Shown piece after piece: positions 24,061 through 31,844 of a stretch of DNA of 34,441 nt. The stretch is from positions 1 through 34,441 of the forward strand of contig NZ_SMRU01000039.1 of the NCBI RefSeq assembly GCF_004354015.1. Direction: 5' to 3'. A program made the position numbers and the translations under genes. The DNA is from Arthrobacter terricola. GTDB taxonomy: Bacteria; Actinomycetota; Actinomycetes; Actinomycetales; Micrococcaceae. The notes beneath the pieces were generated by a model. It saw nothing but the letters and a program-made list of their open reading frames with translations. It ran no database searches and had not been told where the DNA came from. Within the stretch, counting starts at the first letter, position 1. Each line of letters begins with the position of its first letter.

Positions 24061-24233
24061 CTCGTTGTACCAGCGCGAGTCCGTCCCCGACTGGAGATAC
24101 TGAGCATGGCCGGGTCTTCCAGCGACGCCTGCTGCGTGAGCCCGAGGACAGGGATGGGCATCAGTTTTAGGCGCCTGGCGGTCTCGGTGCGCGGGTCGGG
24201 CGCGTCCTCGGGAAGCACTCCCTCGAATCTCAT
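24051..24233 (-). CDS. Small hypothetical protein
   Basis: A 60-residue frame (MRFEGVLPEDAPDPRTETAR at the start) whose TGA at 24051-24053 overlaps the ATG of the next gene, suggesting translational coupling. A longer open frame begins at ATG 24299 but its extra residues look non-native. The middle segment LKLMPIPVLGLTQQASLEDP is mildly hydrophobic, without a convincing membrane span. It would be the first gene of the four-gene minus-strand group. Nothing about function can be said. Confidence 0.4.
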   Translation of the reverse strand: MRFEGVLPEDAPDPRTETARRLKLMPIPVLGLTQQASLEDPAMLSISSRGRTRAGTTRCQ

Positions 24234-24350
24234 GCGCCGATTTTGCCCGTTGACGGGTCTGCTGACAACGGGTGTTGAGTGTTTTCCGACCCTTTGCATG
24301 CATTACGCGTGAATGCTCCAGAAATGCCAAAGGCCCCTTTTTTGGAGCCG

Positions 24351-24400
24351 CGTGATAACCCTCGTCTCTGGAGGTCGGTATCGTTCCTCAGGTTATCACG
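24351..24400. repeat. 10-bp perfect inverted repeat in non-coding region
   Basis: CGTGATAACC (24351-24360) and GGTTATCACG (24391-24400) are exact inverted copies separated by 30 bases. They lie just upstream of the minus-strand small-gene group and may be a binding site or part of an origin or transfer region. Confidence 0.75.
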
Positions 24401-25062
24401 TGAGGACAAATTCCCGATCTCTCACGTCTCTCAACACTCGACCGCGGAAATGCAGGGATCAGAGCCGACTCGACCGGTGGTGGGGCGGGAAAACGGCCGC
24501 GGATCCCAATCCTGGCGCGGATTTTGCTTTCACGAAATCCCCACTCGACCAAAACCACCGCGGAAGGTACGTGCTTACTAAGAGGAAAAGTACTCTCTTA
24601 TAAGGGACAGGGGTGCTGAGGGGGAAGAGAACAGGGGCCCCTTATATATATCTATCTTTTAAGGTCGTTTAAGTAGAGTAGTAGTAGTAGTAGGGGCCCT
24701 ATATTCCCCGCCATTCCGGGGAATTTCCCACCCTACCAAGTGGTGGGTTTGCGGACGATCAATGGGAGCCGCGGCAGGGTTCCCAAAGGCAGTACCCAAA
24801 CGAGAACCAGGGTCCCGGCACCGCACCCATTCGGCCTCATCGATTTTCAACGCAGCCGCACACACATTTGGCATGACGTCTCGAAACCCACCGCCCCGGT
24901 TTATCTCCACTGCCGGGCAGTTCGCGTCGCGGGCGCCCTTCCTCCGGCGGCGACAGTTTCTTGCGGTGTGCGAATGAGTCTCCTGTCCGGCCGGCTGCAT
25001 CTACCGCCCCAGGAATCGATGGGGCGTGGAGTGTGACCAGCGGCGTGCTTACCGAGCCCTTC
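24401..25062. other. Hairpin-rich and AT-rich non-coding stretch
   Basis: About 660 bases without a convincing gene. It contains an AT-rich tract (TTATATATATCTATC, about 24642-24656) unusual for this DNA and five tandem TAG units (24679-24693). AGGGGCCC occurs twice (24633-24640 and 24692-24699), followed by C-TTATAT and TATATT respectively. There is a 7-bp stem ATTCCCC/GGGGAAT (24703-24709 with 24718-24724) and a 6-bp stem CCCACC/GGTGGG (24727-24732 with 24742-24747). Together this resembles a replication or transfer origin of a mobile element, but no rep or relaxase gene is visible. Confidence 0.45.
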
Positions 25063-25087
25063 CACCATGTTGCATGGTCGCATGGTG
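25063..25087 (+). promoter_or_regulatory. Candidate operator upstream of the three-gene operon
   Basis: CACCATG (25063-25069) and CATGGTG (25081-25087) are a perfect 7-bp inverted repeat with an 11-base centre. Two direct copies of GCATGGT (25072-25078 and 25080-25086) overlap it. It lies 70 bases before the TIGR04255-type gene and is a natural target for autoregulation by the operon's HTH protein; that is inference. Confidence 0.4.
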
Positions 25088-25156
25088 CCGTAAATCACAG
25101 TCATCTATGGAAAATGTCAGGGAGTGCATCTAAAGTGCATGTCATGATGAGGCATG

Positions 25157-25993
25157 ATGTCTGATACGTCCGCACCCCCCGCCGTCAGCGACGCGCCCCT
25201 AGGGGGTCTCCCGTCGGCCGACAAGACGCTGCTCGCGAACGCCCCCTTGGAGGTCGCGATCTGCGAGGTCAGGTTCACAGCGGAAGTCGGCAGCGTGCCC
25301 GTTGAGACCGCTGAGCGCGTCCGAGACGCCCTAGCCAAATCGTTGGAGGTCGATTTCACGAGCATCCAACCGGCCGCTCAGAACACGATGGAAATCAACC
25401 TGAACGCGGTAGGCGCTTCCTGGTCGGGCGAGGAAACAAAAGGCTGGCAGATCGCCTCGGCGCAGGGTCACCACACCGCGACCGTTTTTCCGGGCAGTGT
25501 GATCTGGCAAGTTGCCGATTACGAGCGCTGGAGCATCAGCATGCGTCGCCCGCTCGAGCTGCTTCTGGGGGCAATCGCATCCGACCTGTTCCCGTCGCTG
25601 GTACAGCGAATCGGGCTGCGCTATGTGGACCGCTTTGTCGACTCTTCGTGCGTGAAGCCGCAGGACTGGGAAGGGAAAATTGAGGCATCCCTGCTGGGCC
25701 CGCTTTGCAATCCTGTCTTCGGAGGATTGGTCACGAGCTCCCAGCAGCAGGTGGATTTCGCCCTCGATGGCCGCCACGGGGCGGTACTGCGACACGGCCC
25801 CATTCCGGATCCGGCCTCGAGGAGTGTCAACTATTTGCTGGACCTTGATGTTTTTGCCAACGCGAGCGAGTTGTTCAAGATCGACGACGTCCTGGGGACT
25901 GCGGAGAAACTGAACCGGACAGCGTTGAGCCTGTTCCAGGCGTGTGTCTCGGTGGACTATTTGAAAGCGCTTCAAGGAGAAGGAACGAGCTGA
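25157..25993 (+). CDS. TIGR04255-family protein
   Basis: A protein of about 278 residues whose opening NAPLEVAICEVRFT, central WQVADYERWSISM and LVQRIGLRYVDRFVDSS match the pattern I know for the sporadically distributed TIGR04255 family. Its function is not established; members often sit beside HTH or unknown genes in mobile or defence-like regions. ATG 25157 is preferred over ATG 25154 because GATGAGG lies closer to a normal spacing. The stop overlaps the HTH gene start (ATGA), so the two are translationally coupled. No signal peptide or membrane segment is seen, so it is probably cytosolic. Confidence 0.75.
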   Translation: MSDTSAPPAVSDAPLGGLPSADKTLLANAPLEVAICEVRFTAEVGSVPVETAERVRDALAKSLEVDFTSIQPAAQNTMEINLNAVGASWSGEETKGWQIASAQGHHTATVFPGSVIWQVADYERWSISMRRPLELLLGAIASDLFPSLVQRIGLRYVDRFVDSSCVKPQDWEGKIEASLLGPLCNPVFGGLVTSSQQQVDFALDGRHGAVLRHGPIPDPASRSVNYLLDLDVFANASELFKIDDVLGTAEKLNRTALSLFQACVSVDYLKALQGEGTS

Positions 25994-26736
25994 TGACTGC
26001 GATTCCTGTAGCCCCAGGCTCCGGTACTGCTTGGCTGCCCGACTTGACCCAGGGCTTCCTGCCCCGGGCGTCCGAGGACGACGTCGACCTGACTCCGCTC
26101 GCCTTGGCACTGGTCGTTCCCACTCTGCGTGAAGCCGTGCAACGGTTCGACGAGGCATTGAATCCGATCCACGATCATGAGACTGTTCGCGTGGTCACCG
26201 CCGGCGACGCCCGCAAGTGGATCTCCAACATCTACATGCCTGGACCAATCCATGTGGTCACTATCGGTGAGACTACATCTGTAATGGAGCGCGCCTCATC
26301 GGTCGACCCGGAAACGGCGGAGCCTTTGGCGGTATTCGACCGCCTGCGAAGCGAGCTCGGAGTCACACAGGAGGAGCTGCTGGCTGCGACCGGCATCAAG
26401 CGCAGGACCTACTATTCGTGGAAGAAGCCGAACGCACCCCGACCGCGGCCGGCAAGCGTTGGAGCATTATGGAACCTGGCCGACGCCATGGTGGATCTGC
26501 GTGAGGAAATCGACCGTCCGGTCGCGGCCTGGCTGCATGCGCTGCCGGAGCGGATGGCCGCGCTCCGGGAGGGCCGTTTCGATGATCTCGTCGACCTCGC
26601 AGTAGCCATGCCCAAACCGGCGAAACGGGGGATGGGAACCTCGCGCCGCATGGGCGTGAGCCCGGACGTGGACGTGCCGATCGTCAATACCGGCAAACCG
26701 AAGGTGACCGTGGTCCAGCGAGGTGCTCGCCGTTGA
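25993..26736 (+). CDS. HTH (Xre-like) DNA-binding protein
   Basis: A 247-residue protein with an unassigned N-terminal half (about residues 1-110) and an Xre-like helix-turn-helix at LGVTQEELLAATGIKRRTYY (about residues 125-150). Next comes a conserved MVDLREEIDRPVAAWLHALP segment and a basic, disordered-looking tail. It overlaps both neighbours by four bases (ATGA upstream, TTGA downstream), so the three proteins are made together. It is the likely regulator of the operon, or a DNA-recruiting subunit. A decayed copy of its last third lies at 11470-11755, showing that the operon or part of it was once present twice. Confidence 0.75.
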   Translation: MTAIPVAPGSGTAWLPDLTQGFLPRASEDDVDLTPLALALVVPTLREAVQRFDEALNPIHDHETVRVVTAGDARKWISNIYMPGPIHVVTIGETTSVMERASSVDPETAEPLAVFDRLRSELGVTQEELLAATGIKRRTYYSWKKPNAPRPRPASVGALWNLADAMVDLREEIDRPVAAWLHALPERMAALREGRFDDLVDLAVAMPKPAKRGMGTSRRMGVSPDVDVPIVNTGKPKVTVVQRGARR

Positions 26737-27629
26737 CCGTCGATGGCCTGCTTCCCGAGACCTGGCCGGAGGAAACCGTCGGCGCGCTGGACACCTGGCG
26801 TCAAGGCCATCTCATCCGTGGCGACCTCGTGGCATGGTTGGCGACGGCTGGTGGCTTGGACCCGGTCACCGGCGACGATTACTCCGACGACGGCGACGGG
26901 CTGCTTGCAGCAACTGCCGAGATCGGTGACACGGACTACTTCGCCATAGTCTCGCAAACCTGCGACATCGCCGCGACAGGGCCAGGAAGACGTCACCCCT
27001 TTGTCCACGTGTGTCCTGTACGGTCCTTGACGGCGGCCTTCGACTCACAAAAAATCCAACAAGCCCGTAACGGAGAACTCGGCGAATACGTCTACCTGAC
27101 CAAGCCTCCCATCACGGGAGCGCAGTGGGCGGTCGACCTGCGGGTCATGGTTCCACTCAGCAAAGGCTCCCTCGCGCGATCCAGCCCCATCGAGGGCTTC
27201 GCCTGCGAAGACGACGAAATCGATCTGGCTGCCAGGATTGCCGGAAAATTTGAGCGCCCCGCGCTGCACGACTACCTGTCGAAGGACCTCGTCGATTCCC
27301 TCAACACGCTGGTCACGAAGGCGCGAAAAGCATCTGCGGACTGGTGTGAGGATGTCGAACAGTTCAGGCTCGAAATCGAAGGACCGCGCCTTGCACCAAA
27401 ACGGGTTCGCCTCGTCGTCATTACCGACGTGAACTACGGTTCCACGCTCCATCTTCTACGGAAGGGCCCGGTACGCGAGTACTGGAAGACACTGAAAAAG
27501 CCGCTTCGGAGCGCCGGGATCGAGCAAGGCTCCGTTGCTTTTCGCTACATTGACGATCTGAAAGCCAAGGACTACCGGAACTCCGTCCCCCTCAACGTGC
27601 CGGCACTCGGCCGCGGCCGCTTTGACTAA
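26733..27629 (+). CDS. Hypothetical protein with SQTCDI motif (third gene of the operon)
   Basis: A 298-residue cytosolic-looking protein. Its clearest feature is DYFAIVSQTCDIAATGPGRR followed by HPFVHVCPV, a short conserved-looking Cys motif I associate with unnamed proteins but cannot tie to a domain. It has an acidic first third and a basic last third (RVRLVVITDVNYGSTLHLL). The start is TTG 26733, overlapping the HTH stop by four bases, with GAGG eight or more bases upstream. It may be the effector of the three-gene unit, with the TIGR04255 protein and the HTH protein as partners; there is no direct evidence of activity. Confidence 0.65.
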   Translation: MTVDGLLPETWPEETVGALDTWRQGHLIRGDLVAWLATAGGLDPVTGDDYSDDGDGLLAATAEIGDTDYFAIVSQTCDIAATGPGRRHPFVHVCPVRSLTAAFDSQKIQQARNGELGEYVYLTKPPITGAQWAVDLRVMVPLSKGSLARSSPIEGFACEDDEIDLAARIAGKFERPALHDYLSKDLVDSLNTLVTKARKASADWCEDVEQFRLEIEGPRLAPKRVRLVVITDVNYGSTLHLLRKGPVREYWKTLKKPLRSAGIEQGSVAFRYIDDLKAKDYRNSVPLNVPALGRGRFD

Positions 27630-27697
27630 TGAGGTCCTCGGTCCCCTGCGGCAGGGCAAAGATACAAGCCCCTATGCGCGACGTAACCGGCACCCGA

Positions 27698-27826
27698 AAA
27701 CCCACGGTGAGCTACAGGATCGCCACCAGCGCCGCCGCCACCGCTGATCTCGCGGCGATGATCACGGCCGCGGACCGTGCGCTCTACGAGGCCAAGAGCT
27801 TCAGACGGAACCGGATCGTTACCGCA
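27698..27826 (+). pseudogene. Remnant of a GGDEF (diguanylate cyclase) domain C-terminus
   Basis: The frame reads KPTVSYRIATSAAATADLAA then ADRALYEAKSFRRNRIV, which matches the end of GGDEF domains (V-S-x-G-V-A ... A-D-x-A-L-Y-x-A-K-x-x-G-R-N-R-V). The GGDEF active-site motif and everything before it are missing, and the frame continues into unrelated residues. It cannot make cyclic di-GMP. It is probably a gene fragment left by insertion of the resolvase-bearing DNA or by a rearrangement. Confidence 0.75.
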
Positions 27827-27972
27827 CGCGCCCCGAACGTAGAAGCGAAACTTTTCCTGCATGTAACCCACGGCCAAGGCCGGGTGTTTCCGTTACAGCC
27901 CACGGACGCAATCGGTTCGAGTGTCTGGTTGGGGTATACCCCAAGCTGACGTCAGGAAGCGGGCCGCCAATT

Positions 27973-28042
27973 GTGTCAGACTAGGGTGTTCTTTTTATTT
28001 GTTGACACTTATTGCCGGAGGTCTTAGATTTCAACCTGACAC
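27973..28042 (+). other. Putative resolution (res) site for the adjacent resolvase
   Basis: GTGTCA (27973-27978) and TGACAC (28003-28008) bracket a 36-base AT-rich inverted site, and another TGACAC lies at 28037-28042, just before the resolvase start. Repeated GTGTCA/TGACAC half-sites directly upstream of a Tn3-type resolvase are what a res site looks like. Exact subsite borders are not resolved. Confidence 0.5.
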
Positions 28043-28060
28043 TCTCGTTAGGAATGGAAC

Positions 28061-28621
28061 ATGGTCGGGCAGCGCATCGGATACATCAGGGTCAGCAGCC
28101 TGGACCAGAACAGCCAGCGCCAACTCGAAGGCATCCAGCTTGACAGGACCTTCACGGACAAGGCGTCGGGCAAGGACACCAAACGCCCCCAGCTCGATGA
28201 GCTGCTGCGTTTCAGCCGGGACGGTGACACGCTCGTTGTGCACAGTATGGACCGGCTCGCCAGGAACCTGGACGATCTCCGGTCCCTGGTACAGCAGCTC
28301 ACGGGGAAAGGAGTAAGGATCGAGTTCCTCAAGGAAAACCTGACCTTCACGGGCGAAGACTCACCCCTCGCAAACCTGATGCTCTCCGTCATGGGAGCCT
28401 TCGGCGAATTCGAGCGGGCACTGATCGGGGAACGCCAGCGCGAAGGCATCACCCTGGCCAAGGCGCGCGGAGCATACCGCGGCCGCCGGAAAGCACTCAC
28501 GCCCGAGCGAGCCTGGGAACTTCGGGAACGAGCGGCCACCGGCGAACAAAAAACAGGACTGGCCCGCGAATTCGGCATAAGCCGCGAAACCCTCTACCAG
28601 TACCTCAAGACTCAGGGCTGA
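28061..28621 (+). CDS. Serine recombinase, Tn3-family resolvase/invertase type
   Basis: A 186-residue small serine recombinase. The N-terminal catalytic motif IGYIRVSSLDQN carries the nucleophile Ser (Ser12), followed by VHSMDRLARNLDDLRSLVQQ with the conserved D-R-x-x-R. Then come GAFGEFERALIGERQREGI (the E helix) and a C-terminal helix-turn-helix, GLAREFGISRETLYQYL. The length is normal for Tn3/gamma-delta-type resolvases. ATG 28061 has AGGAATGG upstream. It sits behind a putative res site and no Tn3 transposase is visible, so it may be a stray resolvase of a decayed transposon or plasmid. The first copy of the GAYCGGCTWACGGGC repeat begins 19 bases after its stop. Confidence 0.92.
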   Translation: MVGQRIGYIRVSSLDQNSQRQLEGIQLDRTFTDKASGKDTKRPQLDELLRFSRDGDTLVVHSMDRLARNLDDLRSLVQQLTGKGVRIEFLKENLTFTGEDSPLANLMLSVMGAFGEFERALIGERQREGITLAKARGAYRGRRKALTPERAWELRERAATGEQKTGLAREFGISRETLYQYLKTQG

Positions 28622-28639
28622 AGACCACGTCCGGTGGAC

Positions 28640-28654
28640 GACCGGCTAACGGGC
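28640..28654 (+). repeat. 15-mer repeat, copy 1 (GACCGGCTAACGGGC)
   Basis: First of five near-identical 15-mers in the same orientation between 28.6 and 33.2 kb, just after the resolvase gene. It shares extra upstream bases with copy 2 (CGGTG, two bases, then CGACCGGCT). Confidence 0.8.
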
Positions 28655-28683
28655 GCCTCTCAAAGATGGAATAAGGCAGGCAA

Positions 28684-29088
28684 ATGATGCCGTGCGTCCT
28701 TTGCTCTTCGGCGAACCGGAGGCGGAGAATGTACCGCATGGACATCGACAGCGCGCCTTACCAGGAGTACCCCGAATTCATCGCCGAGACTCTGAGCAAG
28801 TTCGTCCGCTACACCTGCAATCCGGAGCTTCTGGCGGGCAAGCCCGGCGCTGCACCTGACGCGCCCAGCCACATGGCCCTTGTCTCCTTCCGCCCGAAAG
28901 TTCTGGAAAAGTACAAGGGGGACCCTGAGCGCTATTCGATAGGGGGCGGAAGGCTGAGGGAGGGCATCAAGTGGGATCTCCCGCTCTGGGAGAACGAGGA
29001 TCCGATCAGAGTAAGCCTAGGCGACCTCGGGGTCTGTCTTCCCGCGGAAGAACGGCATCACTGGCGGAACTTCATGATCGAGCCCTAG
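28684..29088 (+). CDS. Hypothetical protein, probably a truncated member of a larger family
   Basis: A 134-residue frame. The C-terminal part, FRPKVLEKYKGDPERYSIGG ... LGDLGVCLPAEERHHWRNFM, resembles the family I recall with F-R-x-E-V-L-x-K-Y ... G-D-L-G-R-x-L-P ... H-W-R-S-F-N-I in much longer plasmid- and phage-borne proteins. Here the large N-terminal part is missing and the first 40 residues look unrelated or degraded. ATG 28684, ATG 28729 and ATG 28738 are candidate starts; AAGGCAGG lies before the first. Function is unknown. It is bounded by repeat copies 1 and 2. Confidence 0.5.
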   Translation: MMPCVLCSSANRRRRMYRMDIDSAPYQEYPEFIAETLSKFVRYTCNPELLAGKPGAAPDAPSHMALVSFRPKVLEKYKGDPERYSIGGGRLREGIKWDLPLWENEDPIRVSLGDLGVCLPAEERHHWRNFMIEP

Positions 29089-29505
29089 CTTCCGAGCCTC
29101 GTCATTCCCCGACCACAGCCAGACTGGCACAACGACCCGGCATGTTCTGCCTATACGTGCCGGGACGACCTGCCGAATGCAGTACGACGTGACCGCGCTT
29201 GAGTGGTTGGTGCGGCAGGGACCGCCGAGGTCCTCGGCCCCATCACAAGATCGACCGCATCATGCGCAGCCCCATCCCCTAGCGGGCGGCGTGCCACATA
29301 GCGCTTGCGGTTCCCCCTGAGACACACATCTGCTGGACACGTCTCGTGCCGAACTATCGGGTGTAGCCGATCTTCATTCCAGTCATAAGGACATGGTTGC
29401 AGTAATCCCCCCGTCTCCGTGCATATGATCGTGCGGGTCTTACGTCCCTGGCCTAGGCCAGCAACTGCGCGGACCGTGGCGTCGGCCTTCCGCAGCACGG
29501 TGATC

Positions 29506-29520
29506 GACCGGCTTACGGGC
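29506..29520 (+). repeat. 15-mer repeat, copy 2 (GACCGGCTTACGGGC)
   Basis: Same orientation as copy 1, one base different. It lies within the gene-poor stretch before the protease gene. Confidence 0.8.
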
Positions 29521-29732
29521 TCACCTGCTGACGCGTGGCACCTCGGCGGGGCTTGCAGGGTGCTGGGGCGAAAAGCTCCATCCCATTCCCGGGGCAACCT
29601 CACGAACAGTTGCTGAAACAAGGGCTCCTGCTCGGTAAGACATTCCATGCGCAAGAAGACCCATAACAGGTCACAGGAATGATTTGTCCAACGATTGTAA
29701 ACCCGCATGCCGGTCGGTAGTGTGCGGATCAG

Positions 29733-29764
29733 AGTCGCCCGACGCACCAATGCGCCGGGCGACT
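29733..29764. terminator. Strong hairpin (14-pair stem, one mismatch, CCAA loop)
   Basis: AGTCGCCCG (29733-29741) pairs with CGGGCGACT (29756-29764), and CGCA (29743-29746) with TGCG (29751-29754), leaving one A/C mismatch and a four-base loop. No T-run follows. It may be a bidirectional terminator ahead of the protease gene. Confidence 0.6.
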
Positions 29765-29844
29765 TGGGTTGTGGGGGACCCGATAAAGCTGAGTTCTCTG
29801 CCGCGCGATCTGGAATATCCAACATCTGAAAGCAGGAGAATTTC

Positions 29845-30944
29845 GTGACTCAGCACAAATTCAGAACATTGGGACTGCCGGCAGCACTTGTATTGTTGCT
29901 TGCTTCCTCGGTAGGCATCACTGCCGCCCAGGCGGCGCCCGTGCCGGCGCACGGTGACTTCAGGACCTCCGTTCCCGCGGCTGCCGCCAAGGACGGATTC
30001 GCGGACCGGCTCTCCGTGTGGGGGGGGAGAAGGACGGTGTGCTTCAGGTCGGCCTGACTAGTATCCACGGGAATGAGCTGGCCGCTTTGAAAGCACGATT
30101 GGGGCCCGACGTCGCCGTATTCCAGCACGATGGTTTTGAATCCGCTGTGAAGAAAACGCCTGTCCCGGCTTCGGTGCCTGTCCATGCGGTGGCGCCCAGT
30201 CGGAAGAAGCCGGCTCCTTCCTCGACTGCTACTCTCGCTGCGTCATTGACGCCGAGCAATATCCCGCCGTTCATTGACAGCGAACCGTACTACGGCGGCG
30301 ACCGAATAGTCAGCACCCAGGTGGAGAATGGAATCAACTACGTCGTCCAGTGCACCGTTTCGGCCCCATATGTGAACAGCTCGACGGTCTACATGATGTC
30401 AGCCGGACACTGCGGACCCACAGGAACCGCGTGGAACCAAGGTTACTTCGACGGGTCAAATATCTACATCTCGGGATCGATGGGTACGGCTTCTTCCGTT
30501 CAGTGGGGCAACAACAGGATCGATGGTGCTCTCTTGACCGGCGCTAGCTACGCTCCCTACATCTGGACCGACGGTGCCAACTACGTCAGCGCACATGTCA
30601 CGGGGGCTGCCACGGTCGTGCCCAAGGGAGTCAACCCCGGGACCGGAGTCTGTACCGATGGGTCCTTTACTGGTTATGCATGCGGTGGAACAGTTAGCTT
30701 CACCAATGCTTGCGCCAACATCTCCGAAGGAAGCGTTGTCTACTACGTTTGCGGGCTGGACATCGCAGATTCAGCAACTCCCATCGTGCAGTCGGGAGAC
30801 AGCGGAGGGCCGGTCGTTGTGCCCACATCCGGAGGGGTCCTGATGGCCGGAACAATCAGTGCCCAATCCAACGGCGGGAAAGAAGTGCTCTTCTCCGATG
30901 TCAACTATCTTCAGCAGGTCTTCGCAGTCTCCGTGGCGTCCTGA
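29845..30944 (+). pseudogene. Secreted S1-family serine protease gene interrupted at a G8 tract
   Basis: The start GTG 29845 follows AGCAGGAG and opens on a Sec signal peptide (TLGLPAALVLLLASSVGITA, cut after AQA). The frame breaks at a run of eight G (30020-30027); one more G, or two fewer, joins it to the long downstream frame and yields about 366 residues. That frame contains the trypsin-like triad: His in MMSAGHCG, Asp in NRIDGALL and Ser in QSGDSGGPVV. A propeptide-like region precedes the protease domain. As written, only a 70-residue secreted stub is made. The break may be a sequencing error in the homopolymer, a true null, or a slippery on/off tract. The lipoprotein gene follows 10 bases after the stop. 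Confidence 0.8.
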
Positions 30945-30954
30945 CGTGTTTCCC

Positions 30955-31431
30955 ATGTTTTACGTGACGAGAGGGGTCGTCGCGGTGGTCATCACGGTGG
31001 CGGCCCTTTTCGGCCTTCTTTCTTGTGGAGCGGACATGAGCAGTCCCGGACAAACGGGCGGCGTCACAGGCCCGGCAACGACCAATCCCGTGCTGACTGC
31101 TCCGGTAAAGACCAGCCCCGGCATCCAGACCCTGACCCCGGACTTCCCCGAGCTCCGCCCTGACACCTCACCGGCGGCGACGGGTGACACTGTGCCGTGG
31201 AAGCTCGTGAAGGTCGACACGGTGAACAACCGTATCTACCTTTCTGCCGAACAGGTCAGCTGCACGGTCCCCGAAATGGTCCACCTGCAGGAAACGCCCA
31301 CGGAAATCATCATCGCCGTGACGGGCAAACCAACCTCAACGACATGCACGGCCCGGAAGGTGAGTCTGATTGGCTACGTGCAACTGCACGACCCAATAGC
31401 CAGCCGCCGTATCGTCGGAAACAGCCAGTAA
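30955..31431 (+). CDS. Hypothetical lipoprotein
   Basis: A 158-residue protein with a hydrophobic signal ending in the lipobox LLSC (lipid on Cys24). A Thr/Pro/Gly-rich linker follows, then a small domain with SCTVPEMVHLQETPTEIIIA and STTCTARKVS, in which two Cys could form a disulphide. It would be anchored outside the membrane. It starts 10 bases after the protease gene stop, so the two may be co-transcribed; it could be a partner or inhibitor of the protease, which is only a guess. ATG 30955 is chosen because it begins the signal peptide; no ribosome site is obvious. Confidence 0.65.
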   Translation: MFYVTRGVVAVVITVAALFGLLSCGADMSSPGQTGGVTGPATTNPVLTAPVKTSPGIQTLTPDFPELRPDTSPAATGDTVPWKLVKVDTVNNRIYLSAEQVSCTVPEMVHLQETPTEIIIAVTGKPTSTTCTARKVSLIGYVQLHDPIASRRIVGNSQ

Positions 31432-31844
31432 GTTCCATGGCCCTAATCTCCCCGCGGGCTCACGGTATGCTCGCTCCGAAACCCGGTTCCGCGCGCCTGG
31501 TGGGGGCCGGGACTTCGGCGGCACCTACTCAACGGCCCTCGACATAACCGGGCAGCAAGTATGTGTCATCACCCAAATGGTCAGCAAGGTCGGCTCGATA
31601 AATACGGCGCGCCTCCCCAAGACCGACTTTGCCAGGCCGAGTAAATTCGCACCGCCTCGTGGGCCCTCGTCGCGGCGACAGTCGGCCTGGTCGCATGCAC
31701 TGCCGGTCTCATCTAGGCGACGCTGGCCGCCTGAACCGGCGGCGGGCGGCCAGCGATGCCCGGTAAGGGATCGGCTTACGGGCGCCGTGACCGGGCAAGA
31801 TCGGCGTAACGCGCGCGCTCTTTCCTTCGCATAGACTCGCGCGT
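31432..31844. other. Gene-poor stretch with repeat copy 3
   Basis: No supported gene. A short protein-like piece (RDFGGTYSTALDITGQQVCV, about 31508-31567) may be a relic. Repeat copy 3 (31768-31782) and a degraded copy (31798-31813) lie near the right end, just before the small membrane protein gene. Confidence 0.35.
31758..31782 (+). repeat. 15-mer repeat, copy 3 (GATCGGCTTACGGGC), within a hairpin
   Basis: The 15-mer is at 31768-31782. GCCCGGTAAG just upstream pairs with its CTTACGGGC half with one bulged G, so this copy forms a small hairpin. A diverged copy, GATCGGCGTAACGCGC, follows at 31798-31813. Confidence 0.75.

Larger units (their letters stand above)
29089..29844. other. Gene-poor stretch upstream of the protease gene
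   Basis: Open frames exist on both strands, but none looks protein-like or carries a ribosome site. It holds repeat copy 2 (29506-29520) and a strong hairpin at 29733-29764. The last 80 bases presumably contain the protease promoter; no clear -35/-10 pair was found. Confidence 0.4.

Noticed and set aside
24679..24693. CRISPR-like array
   Set aside because: The TAG units are a simple trinucleotide tract with no spacers, and no cas gene is in the window.
24659..25000. Minus-strand frame of 113 residues in the non-coding stretch
   Set aside because: It has low-complexity Thr and Arg runs created by the TAG repeats and GC-rich DNA. There is no ribosome site and no recognisable domain; it is probably chance.
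29151..29825. Minus-strand frame of 224 residues before the protease
   Set aside because: The composition is Arg/Pro-rich without a domain pattern, and it spans the strong hairpin and repeat copy 2. It looks like a spurious GC-rich frame.
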